Source: Streptomyces sp. B21-105 (GTDB lineage Bacteria; Actinomycetota; Actinomycetes; Streptomycetales; Streptomycetaceae). Taken from it: 64,000 bases of DNA. This document shows positions 26,466 through 36,600 of this stretch, piece by piece. Under the pieces are notes generated by a model that was not told where the DNA came from, made no database searches, and was given only the letters and a program-made list of their open reading frames with translations. The position numbers and the translations under genes were made by a program. The stretch is taken from the NCBI RefSeq assembly GCF_036898465.1, contig NZ_JARUMJ010000001.1, positions 8,184,001-8,248,000 of the forward strand, in the 5' to 3' direction. Position 1 is the first letter of the stretch; every line of letters begins with the position of its first letter.

Positions 26466-27700
26466 GTGAACTCCCGTGCCAGTTCGTCGAGTCGGGCCGC
26501 CGCGGCGGATGCGCCGCCCGCGGTGCGGAACGCGGTGCGGATCCGGTCGGCCGCCGCGGGGTGTCCGGGGTCGTCCAGGACGGAGTCGAGTGCCGCGCCG
26601 AACCGCTGCGCGGTGACCCGGCCGAAGCGCACCCGCACCCCGGCCCCCGCGTCCACGACCTGAGCGGCCACCACCGGCTGGTCGTCGCGGATCGGGGCCA
26701 CGACGAGCGGCACGCCGTGCCAGAGCGCCTCGCACACGGTGTTGTGGCCCGCGTGACAGACCACCGCGCCGACTCCTCTTTCCAGCAGGGCGAGTTGCGG
26801 CACGAACGGCACGACCAGCACGTCCTTGTCCGGCTCCCGCGCCGTCAGCGTGCCGCCGGGGTCGACGATCACGCCCTGCACCCGGTCGGCCCGTTCCCGC
26901 AGCGCGCTCCGGCACACGTCGAGGAACCGTCCGCCGACGTCGGCGTTCGCGGTGCCCAGCGTGACCAGCACGGTGGCGCGCCCGGCGTCGAGCCACTCCC
27001 ACGGGAAGCCGGCGGCCGACGGCCGGGCCGAGACCGACGGGCCGACCCAGCAGACCCTCCGGCCGTTCCCGCCGCTTCCGGCGACCCCGTTGCTCCCGGC
27101 AGTCCCGCCGCTCCCGGGGACGCCGAGAACGCCGGGTGTCTCACCCGCCAACTCCGGTGTGCTGTAAGCGAGAACGAGGTGCGGGGAGAAGCGGGGGTCG
27201 CCGGCTGCGGCCGGGTCGCCGACGGCGGCCCGCAGCGCGGTCAGCCGCTCGTCCAGCCACTGGCGGACCTTGGGCAGCCCGGCCAGCGGGTCGGTGAACT
27301 CGGCGGACGTGGTCGCCGAGGTCGCCCAGGGCAGACCCAGCCGCTCGGCGACCAGCGCGCCGGCGAAGGCCTGCTGGTCGGCGACGACCACATCGGGCCG
27401 GAACGCCTCGACGGCCGCCCGCACCCCCGGCGCCATCGCCTCGGCCAGCGGCAGCAGGTACCACTCCCACAGGAACTTCAGCGCCTCGGGCCCGCGCAGC
27501 TCCGCGGGCCGCTCACCCGCGGGTGCCCCGCCGCAGCCGAAGACCGGGCCGGCTGCGCGCCCCGCCAGCCGGCCGACCAGTTCGGGGTCGGGACAGACCC
27601 AGGCCACCCGATGGCCCCGCGCGACGAGCTCGGCGGCGACGCCGACGGTCGGGTTGACGTGCCCGGTCAACGGCGGGACGACGAACAGGAACCGGCTCAT
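26462..27700 (-). CDS. Glycosyltransferase, UGT/MGT type (GT1)
   Basis: This 412-residue GT-B glycosyltransferase has the N-terminal acceptor domain start FLFVVPPLTGHVNPTVGVAAELVARGH and the C-terminal donor signature VVCHAGHNTVCEALWHGVPLVVAPIRDDQP. That signature identifies the macrolide/lipid-glycosylating GT1 group using nucleotide sugars. A Gly/Ser/Pro-rich insert (about residues 210-235) links the two domains. Start ATG at 27700 overlaps the upstream hydrolase gene and its stop overlaps the methyltransferase gene, so it is embedded in the PKS operon and should glycosylate its product. Confidence 0.93.
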   Translation of the reverse strand: MSRFLFVVPPLTGHVNPTVGVAAELVARGHRVAWVCPDPELVGRLAGRAAGPVFGCGGAPAGERPAELRGPEALKFLWEWYLLPLAEAMAPGVRAAVEAFRPDVVVADQQAFAGALVAERLGLPWATSATTSAEFTDPLAGLPKVRQWLDERLTALRAAVGDPAAAGDPRFSPHLVLAYSTPELAGETPGVLGVPGSGGTAGSNGVAGSGGNGRRVCWVGPSVSARPSAAGFPWEWLDAGRATVLVTLGTANADVGGRFLDVCRSALRERADRVQGVIVDPGGTLTAREPDKDVLVVPFVPQLALLERGVGAVVCHAGHNTVCEALWHGVPLVVAPIRDDQPVVAAQVVDAGAGVRVRFGRVTAQRFGAALDSVLDDPGHPAAADRIRTAFRTAGGASAAAARLDELAREFT

Positions 27701-28512
27701 CCGGCGGCCTTCGCCGCAGTCCGTCCGGCATCCTCGACGAGCGACAGGATGTGCCCGCCGACGGCGGCCGCCGCCTCCACCAGCACCGAGTGCTCGTGTC
27801 CAGGGATCACCACGGTCCGGCAGTCCGGCAGCACCGACTCCAGCCACGGCGCGAGCGCGGCGAGGTCGGAGTCGCCGCCGTACACGGCGAGCACCGGGCA
27901 GCGCACCGCCGCGATGCGGTCCTCCGTCAGCACCCGGCTGGCCGGGATGTCCCGGCCGAGGGTGGTGTCGCGGGCGAGCCGGGCCGCGCCCTTGGCCAGG
28001 CGGGCGGTGTTGTGTCCGCGGTGGGCGGTGATCCAGGCGATCGCGTCGGGCTCGTTGTGGGCGAGCTGGGTCACGACCCGGTCCAGGATGCCGCCGAGCT
28101 TCACCGCCCAGGCGGCGGTGGCCGGTTCGGACTCGACGAGGGTCACGCTCGCCGCCCGCCCGGGGTGCCGAGCCGCGTAGGCGAACGCGATCGTGCCGCC
28201 GTAGGAGTTGCCGACCAGGTGCACCGGACCGGTCACCCCCAGCCGGTCGAGCAGTGCCTCGAGGTCGTCCACGTTGTGGTCCAGCGTGTAGCCCTCGGCG
28301 GGGCGCGCGCTGCGGCCGTGGCCGCGCAGGTCGTACATGACGACGTCGAGTCCCGCGGCGGCGAACGCGGGCGCGACGGTGAAGTAGTAGCTGGCCAGGC
28401 TGTCGGTGAGCAGACCGTGCACCAGCACCACGGTGGCGGTGGCCGGCCGGCCCTCCCGGGGGCCGAGCCGCTGTACGTGCAGCCGGACGGCGCCGGCGTC
28501 GACCATCGCCAT
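27697..28512 (-). CDS. Alpha/beta hydrolase, likely product-release or editing esterase
   Basis: This 271-residue alpha/beta hydrolase has oxyanion region LVHGLLTDS, nucleophile GNSYGG (Ser near 104), acid region in VYGGDSDLAALAPW and His in IPGHEHSV. There are no membrane or export signals. Its place between the free ACP gene (three bases upstream) and the glycosyltransferase gene (ATGA overlap) suggests thioesterase-like release of the acyl chain, since neither PKS protein has a thioesterase domain (inference). Confidence 0.9.
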   Translation of the reverse strand: MAMVDAGAVRLHVQRLGPREGRPATATVVLVHGLLTDSLASYYFTVAPAFAAAGLDVVMYDLRGHGRSARPAEGYTLDHNVDDLEALLDRLGVTGPVHLVGNSYGGTIAFAYAARHPGRAASVTLVESEPATAAWAVKLGGILDRVVTQLAHNEPDAIAWITAHRGHNTARLAKGAARLARDTTLGRDIPASRVLTEDRIAAVRCPVLAVYGGDSDLAALAPWLESVLPDCRTVVIPGHEHSVLVEAAAAVGGHILSLVEDAGRTAAKAAG

Positions 28513-28515
28513 GGC

Positions 28516-28890
28516 TCAGCCCGCCTCCGCCGCGGCTTTCAGACTCGTCACGACGTACTCGACGAGCCGTCCCACGGTGAGTTCGATGATCTCGTCGAAC
28601 TCCATGCCGGCCAGGAACTCGGCGAAGTTGACCCGGTCGCCGTACCGCTCCTGGAGCAGCCCGGCGAGGGTGACCAGGTCGATGCTCTCCAGCTCGAGAT
28701 CGCGGTTGAAGGTGGTGTGCATGCCGATCTCTACGTCGTCGAGGCCGTACTCGTCCTCCAGGAGCCGCGTGAGCATCCCGGTGAGGTCGGCGAGGACGGA
28801 CTCCTCCTCGGGCGTGACGGCCGTGACAGCCGGGACAGCCGTGGCGGCAGTGACGGCCGTGGCGGGGGAGTGGGGGGTGGGGGATGTCAT
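28516..28890 (-). CDS. Free-standing acyl carrier protein
   Basis: This 124-residue protein has an Ala/Thr/Val-rich N-terminal leader of ~28 residues and a carrier-protein fold. The phosphopantetheine site is Ser in DLELESIDLVTLAGLL (about residue 71). The domain is on the long side, with an extra helix near the C-terminus (VGRLVEYVVTSL). ATG at 28890 overlaps the PKS stop (ATGA). It may carry the starter or the finished chain to the hydrolase or glycosyltransferase, in addition to the ACP inside the larger PKS protein. Confidence 0.92.
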   Translation of the reverse strand: MTSPTPHSPATAVTAATAVPAVTAVTPEEESVLADLTGMLTRLLEDEYGLDDVEIGMHTTFNRDLELESIDLVTLAGLLQERYGDRVNFAEFLAGMEFDEIIELTVGRLVEYVVTSLKAAAEAG

Positions 28891-31800
28891 CGGGTGTCGT
28901 TCTCCTTCGCGGTCGGGGGTCCCGTCGTCCATGCCACCGCGTACGCTCGCTCCGGCAGCCGGGGCGGGTTGGCGGCCGGTGCGCAGTGCACGGTGTAGGC
29001 GCGTTCCAGGCGGCCCGCGACGGTCAGCCGGTCGCCGGCCGGCGTCGCGTCGAGCACCCTGAAGTCCCGTGGCCTGCCGTCGAATCCGGTGCCCTCCGCC
29101 TTCGCGACGGCCTCTTTCGCCGCCCAGAAGCGGGTGAACCACAGGGCCTCGGAGCCGCCACCGGCGGACAGGGCGCGCAGCAGGCGCAGTTCGTCCCCGC
29201 CGAGGGCGGCGGCGAGGGTCTGCGGGGTGCGCTCGACGACCTCCTCGATGTCGATCCCCGGGCCCGGGCCCGGCCGGTGCGGGCGGACGATCGCCACGCC
29301 CGCCTCCGCGCAGTGGGCCAGCGAGACGTCCAGCGCCGGCAGGACGCGGCCGTTCTCGCCGGTGACGTACGGGCGGCCGGCCGCGTCGTTGCGCACCCGC
29401 AGCTCCGCCGGGAACACCGGTCCCTCCCCGTGGTCCCACAGCCACTGCCGTACCGCGTCCTTGACCGCGATCCGGCCCAGCAGCCACTGCCGTCTGCCCC
29501 GCGGCGGGTGCTTCGCGTACTGCGAACGCTCCGAGCCGCCCAGCGAGTTGCGCATGATCAGTTCTCGGGAGGCCAGGTCCGGCCATCGCTCGTGCAACAA
29601 CTGCCAGCCGCCCGGGCGGGTCTCGGACAGGGTGTGGCGCTCGGGGAACCGCTCGACGGGCCGGGTGCTGGGGTCGTTGTCGAAGCGCCGGTCCTGCCAG
29701 CCGCGCAGCTCCGCCCAGACCGTGCCGTCGACCGTCAGCTGGACGTCGGCCTCCAGGAACGCGTCGGTGAGCGAGGTGATCCGCACCAGGCATCCCACCC
29801 GCGTCCCGGGCGTCGGATGCGGCCCGTGGAAGCGCATCTCCCGCATCCCCACCGGGAACACCACGGTCCGCTCGGAGCGGGTCGCCATGATCCAGTAGCC
29901 GAGGATCTGGCCCACGTTGTCCAGCAGCGCACCGGGCGCGGCCGGGGTGGTGATGACCCCGCGCACATGACGGTCGCCGATCGCCGTGAGTTCGCTGACG
30001 CCGCGGAACGCCGGGCCGTGGAACATCCAGCGCTCGTCGTAGAGCTGGGCGGCGGTGTGGTCGGGGGTGCGCTCGGGTCCGGGGCGGGCGGGCCAGGGGG
30101 CGGGCGGCGGCGTGGGATAGGTTCCGGCGAGTTCCACGGTGGCCCGGGCCCGCGGGCCGAAGGAGACGGCCAAGCGGTCCGCGCCCTCGGGTGTCAGGGT
30201 GACCGGCACGTCGACGGCGGGGGCGGCGGTGAGCCACTCCTCGAAGCGCGCCCCGTGCACGGCGACGGGCGCCGCGGGACCGGCGTCGGCGGTCCGTGCG
30301 GCGTTCGCCGCAGCGTCCATGATGTGCTGCACGATCGTCGTGGCCGGGACGACCGGCCAACGGTCGGCGAGGTCCGGCCAGCCGGGGCGCTGCGGGAAGA
30401 AGCAGTGGTCCAGGAGGTACGGCATGGCGTCCGTGGACACGCGGACCGTCTTGCGTCCGGGTGCCGTGACCGGGTGGTGCGGCACGGGTGCCGTGACCGG
30501 GTGGTGCGGCACGGGTGCCGTGACCGGGTGGTGCGGCGCGGGTGCCATGACCGGGTGGTGCGGCACGGGTGCCGTGACCGGGTGGTGCGGCGCGGGTTTC
30601 GGGGCGTGCGCGGTCATCAGGGCGGCGGCGGTGTCCGCCGTGTCGCGGAGCAGCGCGCTCAGCTCGGCGGCGATCGGGGAGCGTGCGACGAGGGCGTCCA
30701 GCGGCGACGGATCGCCGGGTCCGACCGTGGGAACGGGTGCCATGTGGGCGGGGGTTGCGGGAGCCGCGGGGGAGGAGGCGGGCGGCCCCGCGCGCAGTGC
30801 TTCCAGCGTTTCCGCCCGCGTTTGGCTTCGCAGCTTCTCCCGCAGTTCCTCTCGCAGTTCGGCGAGTTGCTGCGGGGCGAGCGAGACCAGGGCGCCGCCC
30901 AGGTCCAGCCGTGTCGGCGGGAGCCGGCGTGCGTCCCGGGGCCGAGCGGCGGCGGACGAGGGCGGCAGGGAGGGGGCGACGGAAGCGCCCGCCGTCCACA
31001 GCGCGGTGGCGACCCGGCGCAGTTGGGCGAGGCCCGTGCGGTGGGGCGAGTTGGCGGCGACCACCAGGTGATCGCGGCCGCCCAGGGTGTCGCCGACGAG
31101 GGAGCCGAGCTGACCGGGCCCGACCTGGACGTACGCCGTGTGACCGGCCGCGTGCAGGGCCTCGGTGAGCTGCCGGAACCGCACGGGCTCCAGCAGATGC
31201 CGCACGAACAGGGAGCGGATGCCGTGCTCGTCCGCGGGGAACGGCGCGGCGGTCGTCCCCGACCAGAGCGGGGTGTGCGGCGGATGCAGCCGGAACCGGC
31301 CGGCCGCCGCCTCGATCGGACCGATGTGGGGCTCCAGCATCGGCGTGTGGAAACCGGACCGGAACGGAAGCACCTGGCTGAGCACCCCCCGGGCGCGGAA
31401 CGCCCGTACGAAGTCCTCCACGGCCGCCTGCGGACCGCACACCATGGACTGGCCGGGGGCGTTGTCGTGGGACAGCACCAGACCGGCCCGCGCGCCGCCC
31501 TCGTCGCTCAGGGCGGCCCCCACGCGCTCCGCGGACGCGCCGATCGCGCCGAACGCCAGCCCGGGGACCGCGACGCTGTCCGGGTCGAACTCCGCCATGA
31601 ACGCGTCGACCTCGTCCCCGGCGTAGAGCCCGGCCGCCGCCATCGCCGTCCACTCACCCACGCTGTGGCCGGCGACCGCGTTCGGCACGATGCCGCTGCG
31701 GCGCAGCGCGGCGTCGAGTAGGCGGCCGACGGCGACGACGCCGAAGCCGTGCCGGCCCACGTCTTGGGTCCGGCCCACGTCGCCGCTCCGGCCACTGTCG

Positions 31801-33632
31801 ACGGCGGGGGAGGGCAGACCGAAGTGCGCGGCCACGTCGTCGACCTGCGGGGTGAAGTCGCCCTCCAGTCCGGGGAACAGGAACGCCAGCCGGCCCCGGC
31901 CGGCGCCCAGCAGCGGACTCGGCCGGAACCAGACGTCGCTGCGGCCGTGCCAGGCACGCTCCTTGGCGACGGCGCGCCGGGCCAGCGCGAGGCGTTTCGC
32001 GGTCGGTTCGACGATGCCCAGGCGGGTCCCTCCGGCGTCCGGGTGTGGTCGGGAGGGGTCGAGCCCGGCGGCCCGTACGGTGTCGTCGGCGCCGTCCAGG
32101 AGGGCGGCGAGCCGGGCGGGGGAGTCGGCGGCGAGCAGCAGGACGCGCTCGGGCTCGGCGACGTCCAGGCTCGCGCGGGGCGCGGCCGCGGCGCGCGGCC
32201 CGCGGGCGGCGGGCGCCTCCTCCAGCACCACGTGCGCGTTGATCCCGCCGAACCCGAAGGCGTTGACGGCGGCCCGCCGCACGGGCTGCCCGGCGGTGGT
32301 CTCCCAGTCGGCGGCCTTGTCCAGGGTGCGGAACCGGGTGCGGGCCAGCGCCGGGTGGGGGTCGTCGCAGTGCAGCGTCGGCAGCAGCGTGCGGTGGTGC
32401 ACGGCGAGGGCGGCCTTGACCAGGCCGGCCACCCCGGCGGCGGGCATGGTGTGCCCGATCATCGACTTGACCGACCCGAGGACCGCTTCACCGTCCCCGG
32501 GCCCGAACACCTCTGCCAGCGTGGCGAGTTCGGCGCCGTCCCCGGCCGGGGTGGCGGTGCCGTGCGCCTCCAGCAGACCCACCGAGCCGGGCGCGGCCGG
32601 ATCGAGTCCGGCGGCCCGCCACGCCTGCCGCACGGCCAGCGCCTGACCGCCCGGATCGGGGTTGACCAGCCCGGCCGCCCGGCCGTCGCTGGCCACCCCG
32701 GTGCCCCGGATCACGGCGTACACCCGGTCGCCGTCCCGTTCGGCGTCGGACAGCCGCTTGAGGACGACGACACCGGTGCCCTCGCCGATCAGGATGCCGT
32801 CGGCCTCCCGGTGGAAGGGGCGGATGCGCTGGCTGGGGGAGAGGGCGCGCAGCTGCGAGAAGACGCTCCACAGGGTGATGTCGTGGCAGTGGTGCACCCC
32901 GCCGGCGAGCATCAGGTCGCACCGGCCGGAGGCGAGTTCACCCACCGCCTGGTCCACGGCGACCAGCGACGAGGCGCACGCCGCGTCCACGGTGTACGCC
33001 GGCCCGCGCAGGTCGAGCCGGTTCGCGACCCGGGAGGCGGCCAGATTGGGCACCAGGCCGATCGCGGACTCGGGACTGTCCGGACCGAGCCGCTCGGTGA
33101 ACGCGGCCCGCACCCGGTCGAGTTGTCGGTCCGTCAGATCGGGCAGCAGCTCGCCCAGGGTGCGCACGAGCTGACCGGCGGTGCGCACCCGCTGGTCGAG
33201 CCGGACCAGTCCGGGCGTGAGGTAGCCGCCCCGGCCGAGGACGACGCCGACGCGCTCCCGCTCGGGGACACGGTCCACGCCGCCCGCGTCGTCGAGGGCG
33301 GCCGCGGCCACGTGCAGGGCGATGAGCTGGTCGGGCTCGGTCCCGGCCACCGAGTTCGGCATGATTCCGAACCGGGTGACCTCAACCTCCGCGAGCCCGT
33401 CCACGAAGCCGCCGCGCCGTGTGTACACCCGGTCCGCGACGGCCGGGTCGGCGGCGGTGCCGGGTCGGTAGAACGAGGCGTCCCAGCGTCCGTCGGGGGC
33501 CTCGCCGATCGCGTCGACGCCGTCCCGCAGGTTGCGCCAGTACGCGTCGAGCCCTGCCGCACCCGGCAGCAGCACCGACATCCCGACGATCGCCACCGGT
33601 ACTTGACGTCCCGTCATATGAGGATCCGTCAT
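28887..33632 (-). CDS. PUFA-synthase-like PKS: KS-AT-DH-PPTase
   Basis: This protein of about 1580 residues is one half of an iterative type I synthase. A ketosynthase (residues ~8-470) has Cys in VDAACASSL and His in EAHGTATP and IGHTMPAAG. An acyltransferase (~584-860) has AGHSVGEW. A linker contains a 9-residue His-His-Pro-Val repeat (~1010-1056). The dehydratase double hot-dog (~1075-1310) has DHCFFPQRPGWPD and DNVGQ. A C-terminal 4'-phosphopantetheinyl transferase (~1450-1550) has GIDIEEV and FWAAKEAVAKAEGTGF. ATG at 33632 follows GAGGGA at a good distance; GTG at 33698 overlapping the upstream stop is the alternative. No ER, KR or ACP is present, and these are on the partner protein. 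The layout resembles the S. coelicolor SCO0124-0129 type cluster from memory. Confidence 0.92.
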   Translation of the reverse strand: MTDPHMTGRQVPVAIVGMSVLLPGAAGLDAYWRNLRDGVDAIGEAPDGRWDASFYRPGTAADPAVADRVYTRRGGFVDGLAEVEVTRFGIMPNSVAGTEPDQLIALHVAAAALDDAGGVDRVPERERVGVVLGRGGYLTPGLVRLDQRVRTAGQLVRTLGELLPDLTDRQLDRVRAAFTERLGPDSPESAIGLVPNLAASRVANRLDLRGPAYTVDAACASSLVAVDQAVGELASGRCDLMLAGGVHHCHDITLWSVFSQLRALSPSQRIRPFHREADGILIGEGTGVVVLKRLSDAERDGDRVYAVIRGTGVASDGRAAGLVNPDPGGQALAVRQAWRAAGLDPAAPGSVGLLEAHGTATPAGDGAELATLAEVFGPGDGEAVLGSVKSMIGHTMPAAGVAGLVKAALAVHHRTLLPTLHCDDPHPALARTRFRTLDKAADWETTAGQPVRRAAVNAFGFGGINAHVVLEEAPAARGPRAAAAPRASLDVAEPERVLLLAADSPARLAALLDGADDTVRAAGLDPSRPHPDAGGTRLGIVEPTAKRLALARRAVAKERAWHGRSDVWFRPSPLLGAGRGRLAFLFPGLEGDFTPQVDDVAAHFGLPSPAVDSGRSGDVGRTQDVGRHGFGVVAVGRLLDAALRRSGIVPNAVAGHSVGEWTAMAAAGLYAGDEVDAFMAEFDPDSVAVPGLAFGAIGASAERVGAALSDEGGARAGLVLSHDNAPGQSMVCGPQAAVEDFVRAFRARGVLSQVLPFRSGFHTPMLEPHIGPIEAAAGRFRLHPPHTPLWSGTTAAPFPADEHGIRSLFVRHLLEPVRFRQLTEALHAAGHTAYVQVGPGQLGSLVGDTLGGRDHLVVAANSPHRTGLAQLRRVATALWTAGASVAPSLPPSSAAARPRDARRLPPTRLDLGGALVSLAPQQLAELREELREKLRSQTRAETLEALRAGPPASSPAAPATPAHMAPVPTVGPGDPSPLDALVARSPIAAELSALLRDTADTAAALMTAHAPKPAPHHPVTAPVPHHPVMAPAPHHPVTAPVPHHPVTAPVPHHPVTAPGRKTVRVSTDAMPYLLDHCFFPQRPGWPDLADRWPVVPATTIVQHIMDAAANAARTADAGPAAPVAVHGARFEEWLTAAPAVDVPVTLTPEGADRLAVSFGPRARATVELAGTYPTPPPAPWPARPGPERTPDHTAAQLYDERWMFHGPAFRGVSELTAIGDRHVRGVITTPAAPGALLDNVGQILGYWIMATRSERTVVFPVGMREMRFHGPHPTPGTRVGCLVRITSLTDAFLEADVQLTVDGTVWAELRGWQDRRFDNDPSTRPVERFPERHTLSETRPGGWQLLHERWPDLASRELIMRNSLGGSERSQYAKHPPRGRRQWLLGRIAVKDAVRQWLWDHGEGPVFPAELRVRNDAAGRPYVTGENGRVLPALDVSLAHCAEAGVAIVRPHRPGPGPGIDIEEVVERTPQTLAAALGGDELRLLRALSAGGGSEALWFTRFWAAKEAVAKAEGTGFDGRPRDFRVLDATPAGDRLTVAGRLERAYTVHCAPAANPPRLPERAYAVAWTTGPPTAKENDTR
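30468..30600. repeat. 27-bp coding tandem repeat in PKS linker
   Basis: About five units of 27 bases encode HHPVTAPVP on the minus strand, between the acyltransferase and dehydratase domains. Units are nearly identical (one has Met for Thr), a sign of recent expansion. Confidence 0.85.
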
Positions 33633-33694
33633 GTGAGGATCCCTCATCACGGGCGGTCCCGCGTCGGCCGGCCCGGACGACGTCACCGCGGCGG

Positions 33695-36600
33695 TCACCA
33701 GCCCGAGGCGGTGTAGACGACGGCGGTCGCCGACTCCTCGCCCCAGGCCAGCTCCCGCAGCAGCGCCGCGGTCCCCTCCTCGGGGTCGATCAGCCGGATG
33801 CCGCGCCGGGCGTACTCGCGGGCCAACTCGGCCCCGACCATGCCGGCGTGCCCGGCGGCGGGCGCCCACGGACCCCAGTGCACGGTCACGGCGCGGCGGC
33901 CGGTGCGGGCGGCGAACGCCGCGCCCAGGGTCTCCAGGGCGTCGTTGGCGGCCGCGTAGTCGACCTGGCCCCGGTTGCCCAGGACGGCCGAGACCGAGCC
34001 GAACAGCACGGTGAACGCGGGCGCGGAGGACAGCTCCTCCAGCGCGCTGAGCAGGGCGTGTGCGCCGGTCGCCTTCGTGCCGAAGACCCGCTGGAACGAC
34101 TCGGCGCTCTTCTCGCCGATCAGCCGGTCCTCGATGACACCGGCCGCGTGGACGACGCCGTCGAGCCTGCCGTGCTCGGCGTGGATCTCCTTCACGGCCT
34201 GGCGCACCGCGTCCGGCTCCCGGAAGTCGACGGTGCGGTAGCGGGCCCGGCTGCCGAGGGCGTCGAGTTCGGCCAGCGTGGCCGTGATCTCCCGTTGGGC
34301 GAGCAGGAGTTCGGCGGCGCGGTTGATCTCGGCGGGCTTCAGACCGCCGCGTGCGGCGAGCGCGGCGCGCAGGGCGGCCGGGGTGTGCGCGGCCGCGGTG
34401 TCCGCGTCCTCGGGACCGTCCGGCGCGGGGGTGCGGCCGAGCAGCTCCAGACGGCAACGGGCGGCCCCGGCGAGCGCGACGGCGAACTGTGCGGTGATGC
34501 CTCGCGCGCCGCCCGCCAGCAGCACCACCGAGTCCCGGTCCAGGCCGAGCGCGGCCACCTCCGCGACGCCGTCCCCGGCCGGTCCGGCGCCCGTGCTGCC
34601 GAGCGCGCCGAGCGGCGTCTCCACCAGCTCGAACCCGTGCCGTCCGGCCGTCGTCCGCAGCACGACGGGCGTGCGGTCGGCGGCGACGGCCTCCGCGACC
34701 ACCGCGTCCGCGACGGCGGACGCCGACACGTCCGTCAGGTCGACGACCCGCGCGAGCGTGTCCGGGCACTCCCGCGCCACGCTCCGGAACAGACCGCGCA
34801 GCCCCGCCGTCCGTGCGTCGGGCGTGTCACCGTCGGAGCGCCGGACGGCCAGCAGCCACCGCGGGCCGCCCGCGAGGGCCGCCTTCAGCACCGGGAAGGC
34901 GTCCGGCAGCACCGGCGTACCGTCGTCGGCGCCCGTGAGAGCCCCGAGGTACAGCACCCCGTCCACCGTCCCGTCGTCCGGCGACAGGACGTGGTCCCGG
35001 CCGCGGACGGTGACGTCGGCGCCGTGCGAGGCCAGCCGGGCGGCGACCTCGGGGGTGACCTCCGGGGCGTCCCCGAGGACGGTCCAGCGGGTGCCGGAGA
35101 ACACCGCGGACGGGTCGGCGGGGGCCTGCGCCACGGCGGCGTCGAGCAGCACCGGCCGCAGGACGTGCCGCCGGGGAGCTTCGGCGCCCACCTCGCCGGC
35201 GTCCGGCGCCTCGGGTGCGGCGGGCGCGGTGGGCGTCGTGGGGGTGGATGTGGCAGAGGAGACGGGTGAGGGGGATGAGACGGGTGTGGCTTCGTCGGCC
35301 GGGGCGCCGCCGCCCAGTCGGGCCGTGAGCCAGTCGGTCACCGCGGCGGCGGTGCGCGCCTTCGCGAGCTCCTCCAGCTCGGTGTCGTCCATCGCGGTCA
35401 GGTCCGCGCCGGCGCCCGCGCCCAGCCGGCGGGCCAGCTCACCGGCGATCTCCGCCCGCTTGATGGAGTCGATGCTGAGGTCCGCCTCCAGATCGAGGTC
35501 GGGCTCGATCATGTCGACGGGGTACCCGGTGCGCTCACTGATGATCTCCAGGACGACCTGCTGGACGTCCGGCGGCCCGCCGACCGGCGTCACCGCCCGG
35601 GCCGCCGCTCCCGGGTCCGCCGCGCCTGTTTCCGCCGCCAGCGCCCCCGACGCCATTGTTCCCGGCGTCGCCCGCTGCGGCGCGGTGAGTTCGGCCGGCG
35701 TCCGGTTCGGCTGCGGGTGCGGGACGACCACGGGAGCGGCGATCGCGGCCCCCGGCGTGGCGCCGAAGTAGGTGAGCAGCACGTCCCGTTGGGCGGCGAT
35801 CATCTCGCGGCTGGTGCGCAGGAACTCGGAGATGAGCGCGTCCCGGTCGGACGGGACGCCGGGCGGGGGGTTCGTCGTCACAGTCGTCTCCAGGGTGTCC
35901 GCGACTCGTCGGGCCGGTGCGAGCGCACCGGGGAGAAGGGCGCCGGCGGCGGTGCGGACCAACTGTCCGTCGACCGTCCAGCCGGGCCGCTTCGGCACGG
36001 GGGTGCGTACCGCGTCCACCGCGTCCCGGCCGCGTAGCAGCCATCCCGCGCGCACCGGCAGCCCCGCGACGGCGAGCGCGGCCAGGGCGTCGAGCCAGCC
36101 GGCGAGTCCGCTGCCGGGCCGGGGCTCGCAGGCCATCGTGCGGTGCGGGCGGTCGCCGAGGATCTGCCCGACCAGCCGGGTGAGCACCGACCCCGGCCCC
36201 GCCTCGACGAAGACGCGCGCCCCGGCCGCGTACATCGCCTCGATCTGCTCGGCGAAGGCGACCGGCGCGCCGATCTGGGCGGCGAGTCCGGCCCGCACTG
36301 CGTCCGCGTCGGCGGGGTAGGGGGCAGCCGTGCGGTTGGACCACACGGGGAACTCGGGGGCGTGCACCGGGCGTTCGGCGAGGGCTCCGGCGAACCGGTC
36401 GGCGGCGCCGGCCACCAGCGGACTGTGGAAGGCGCAGGCGACCGGGATGCGCTGGGCCCCGAGTCCGGCCTCGCGCAGCAGCCGGACGGCCTCGGCGACG
36501 GCGTCCGTCGGTCCCGAGATCACCGTCTGCCGGGGCGAGTTGCGGTTGGCTACGACGACGGAGCCGGGTGCGGACCGGGCCTTCAGCGTCTCGCTCACCT

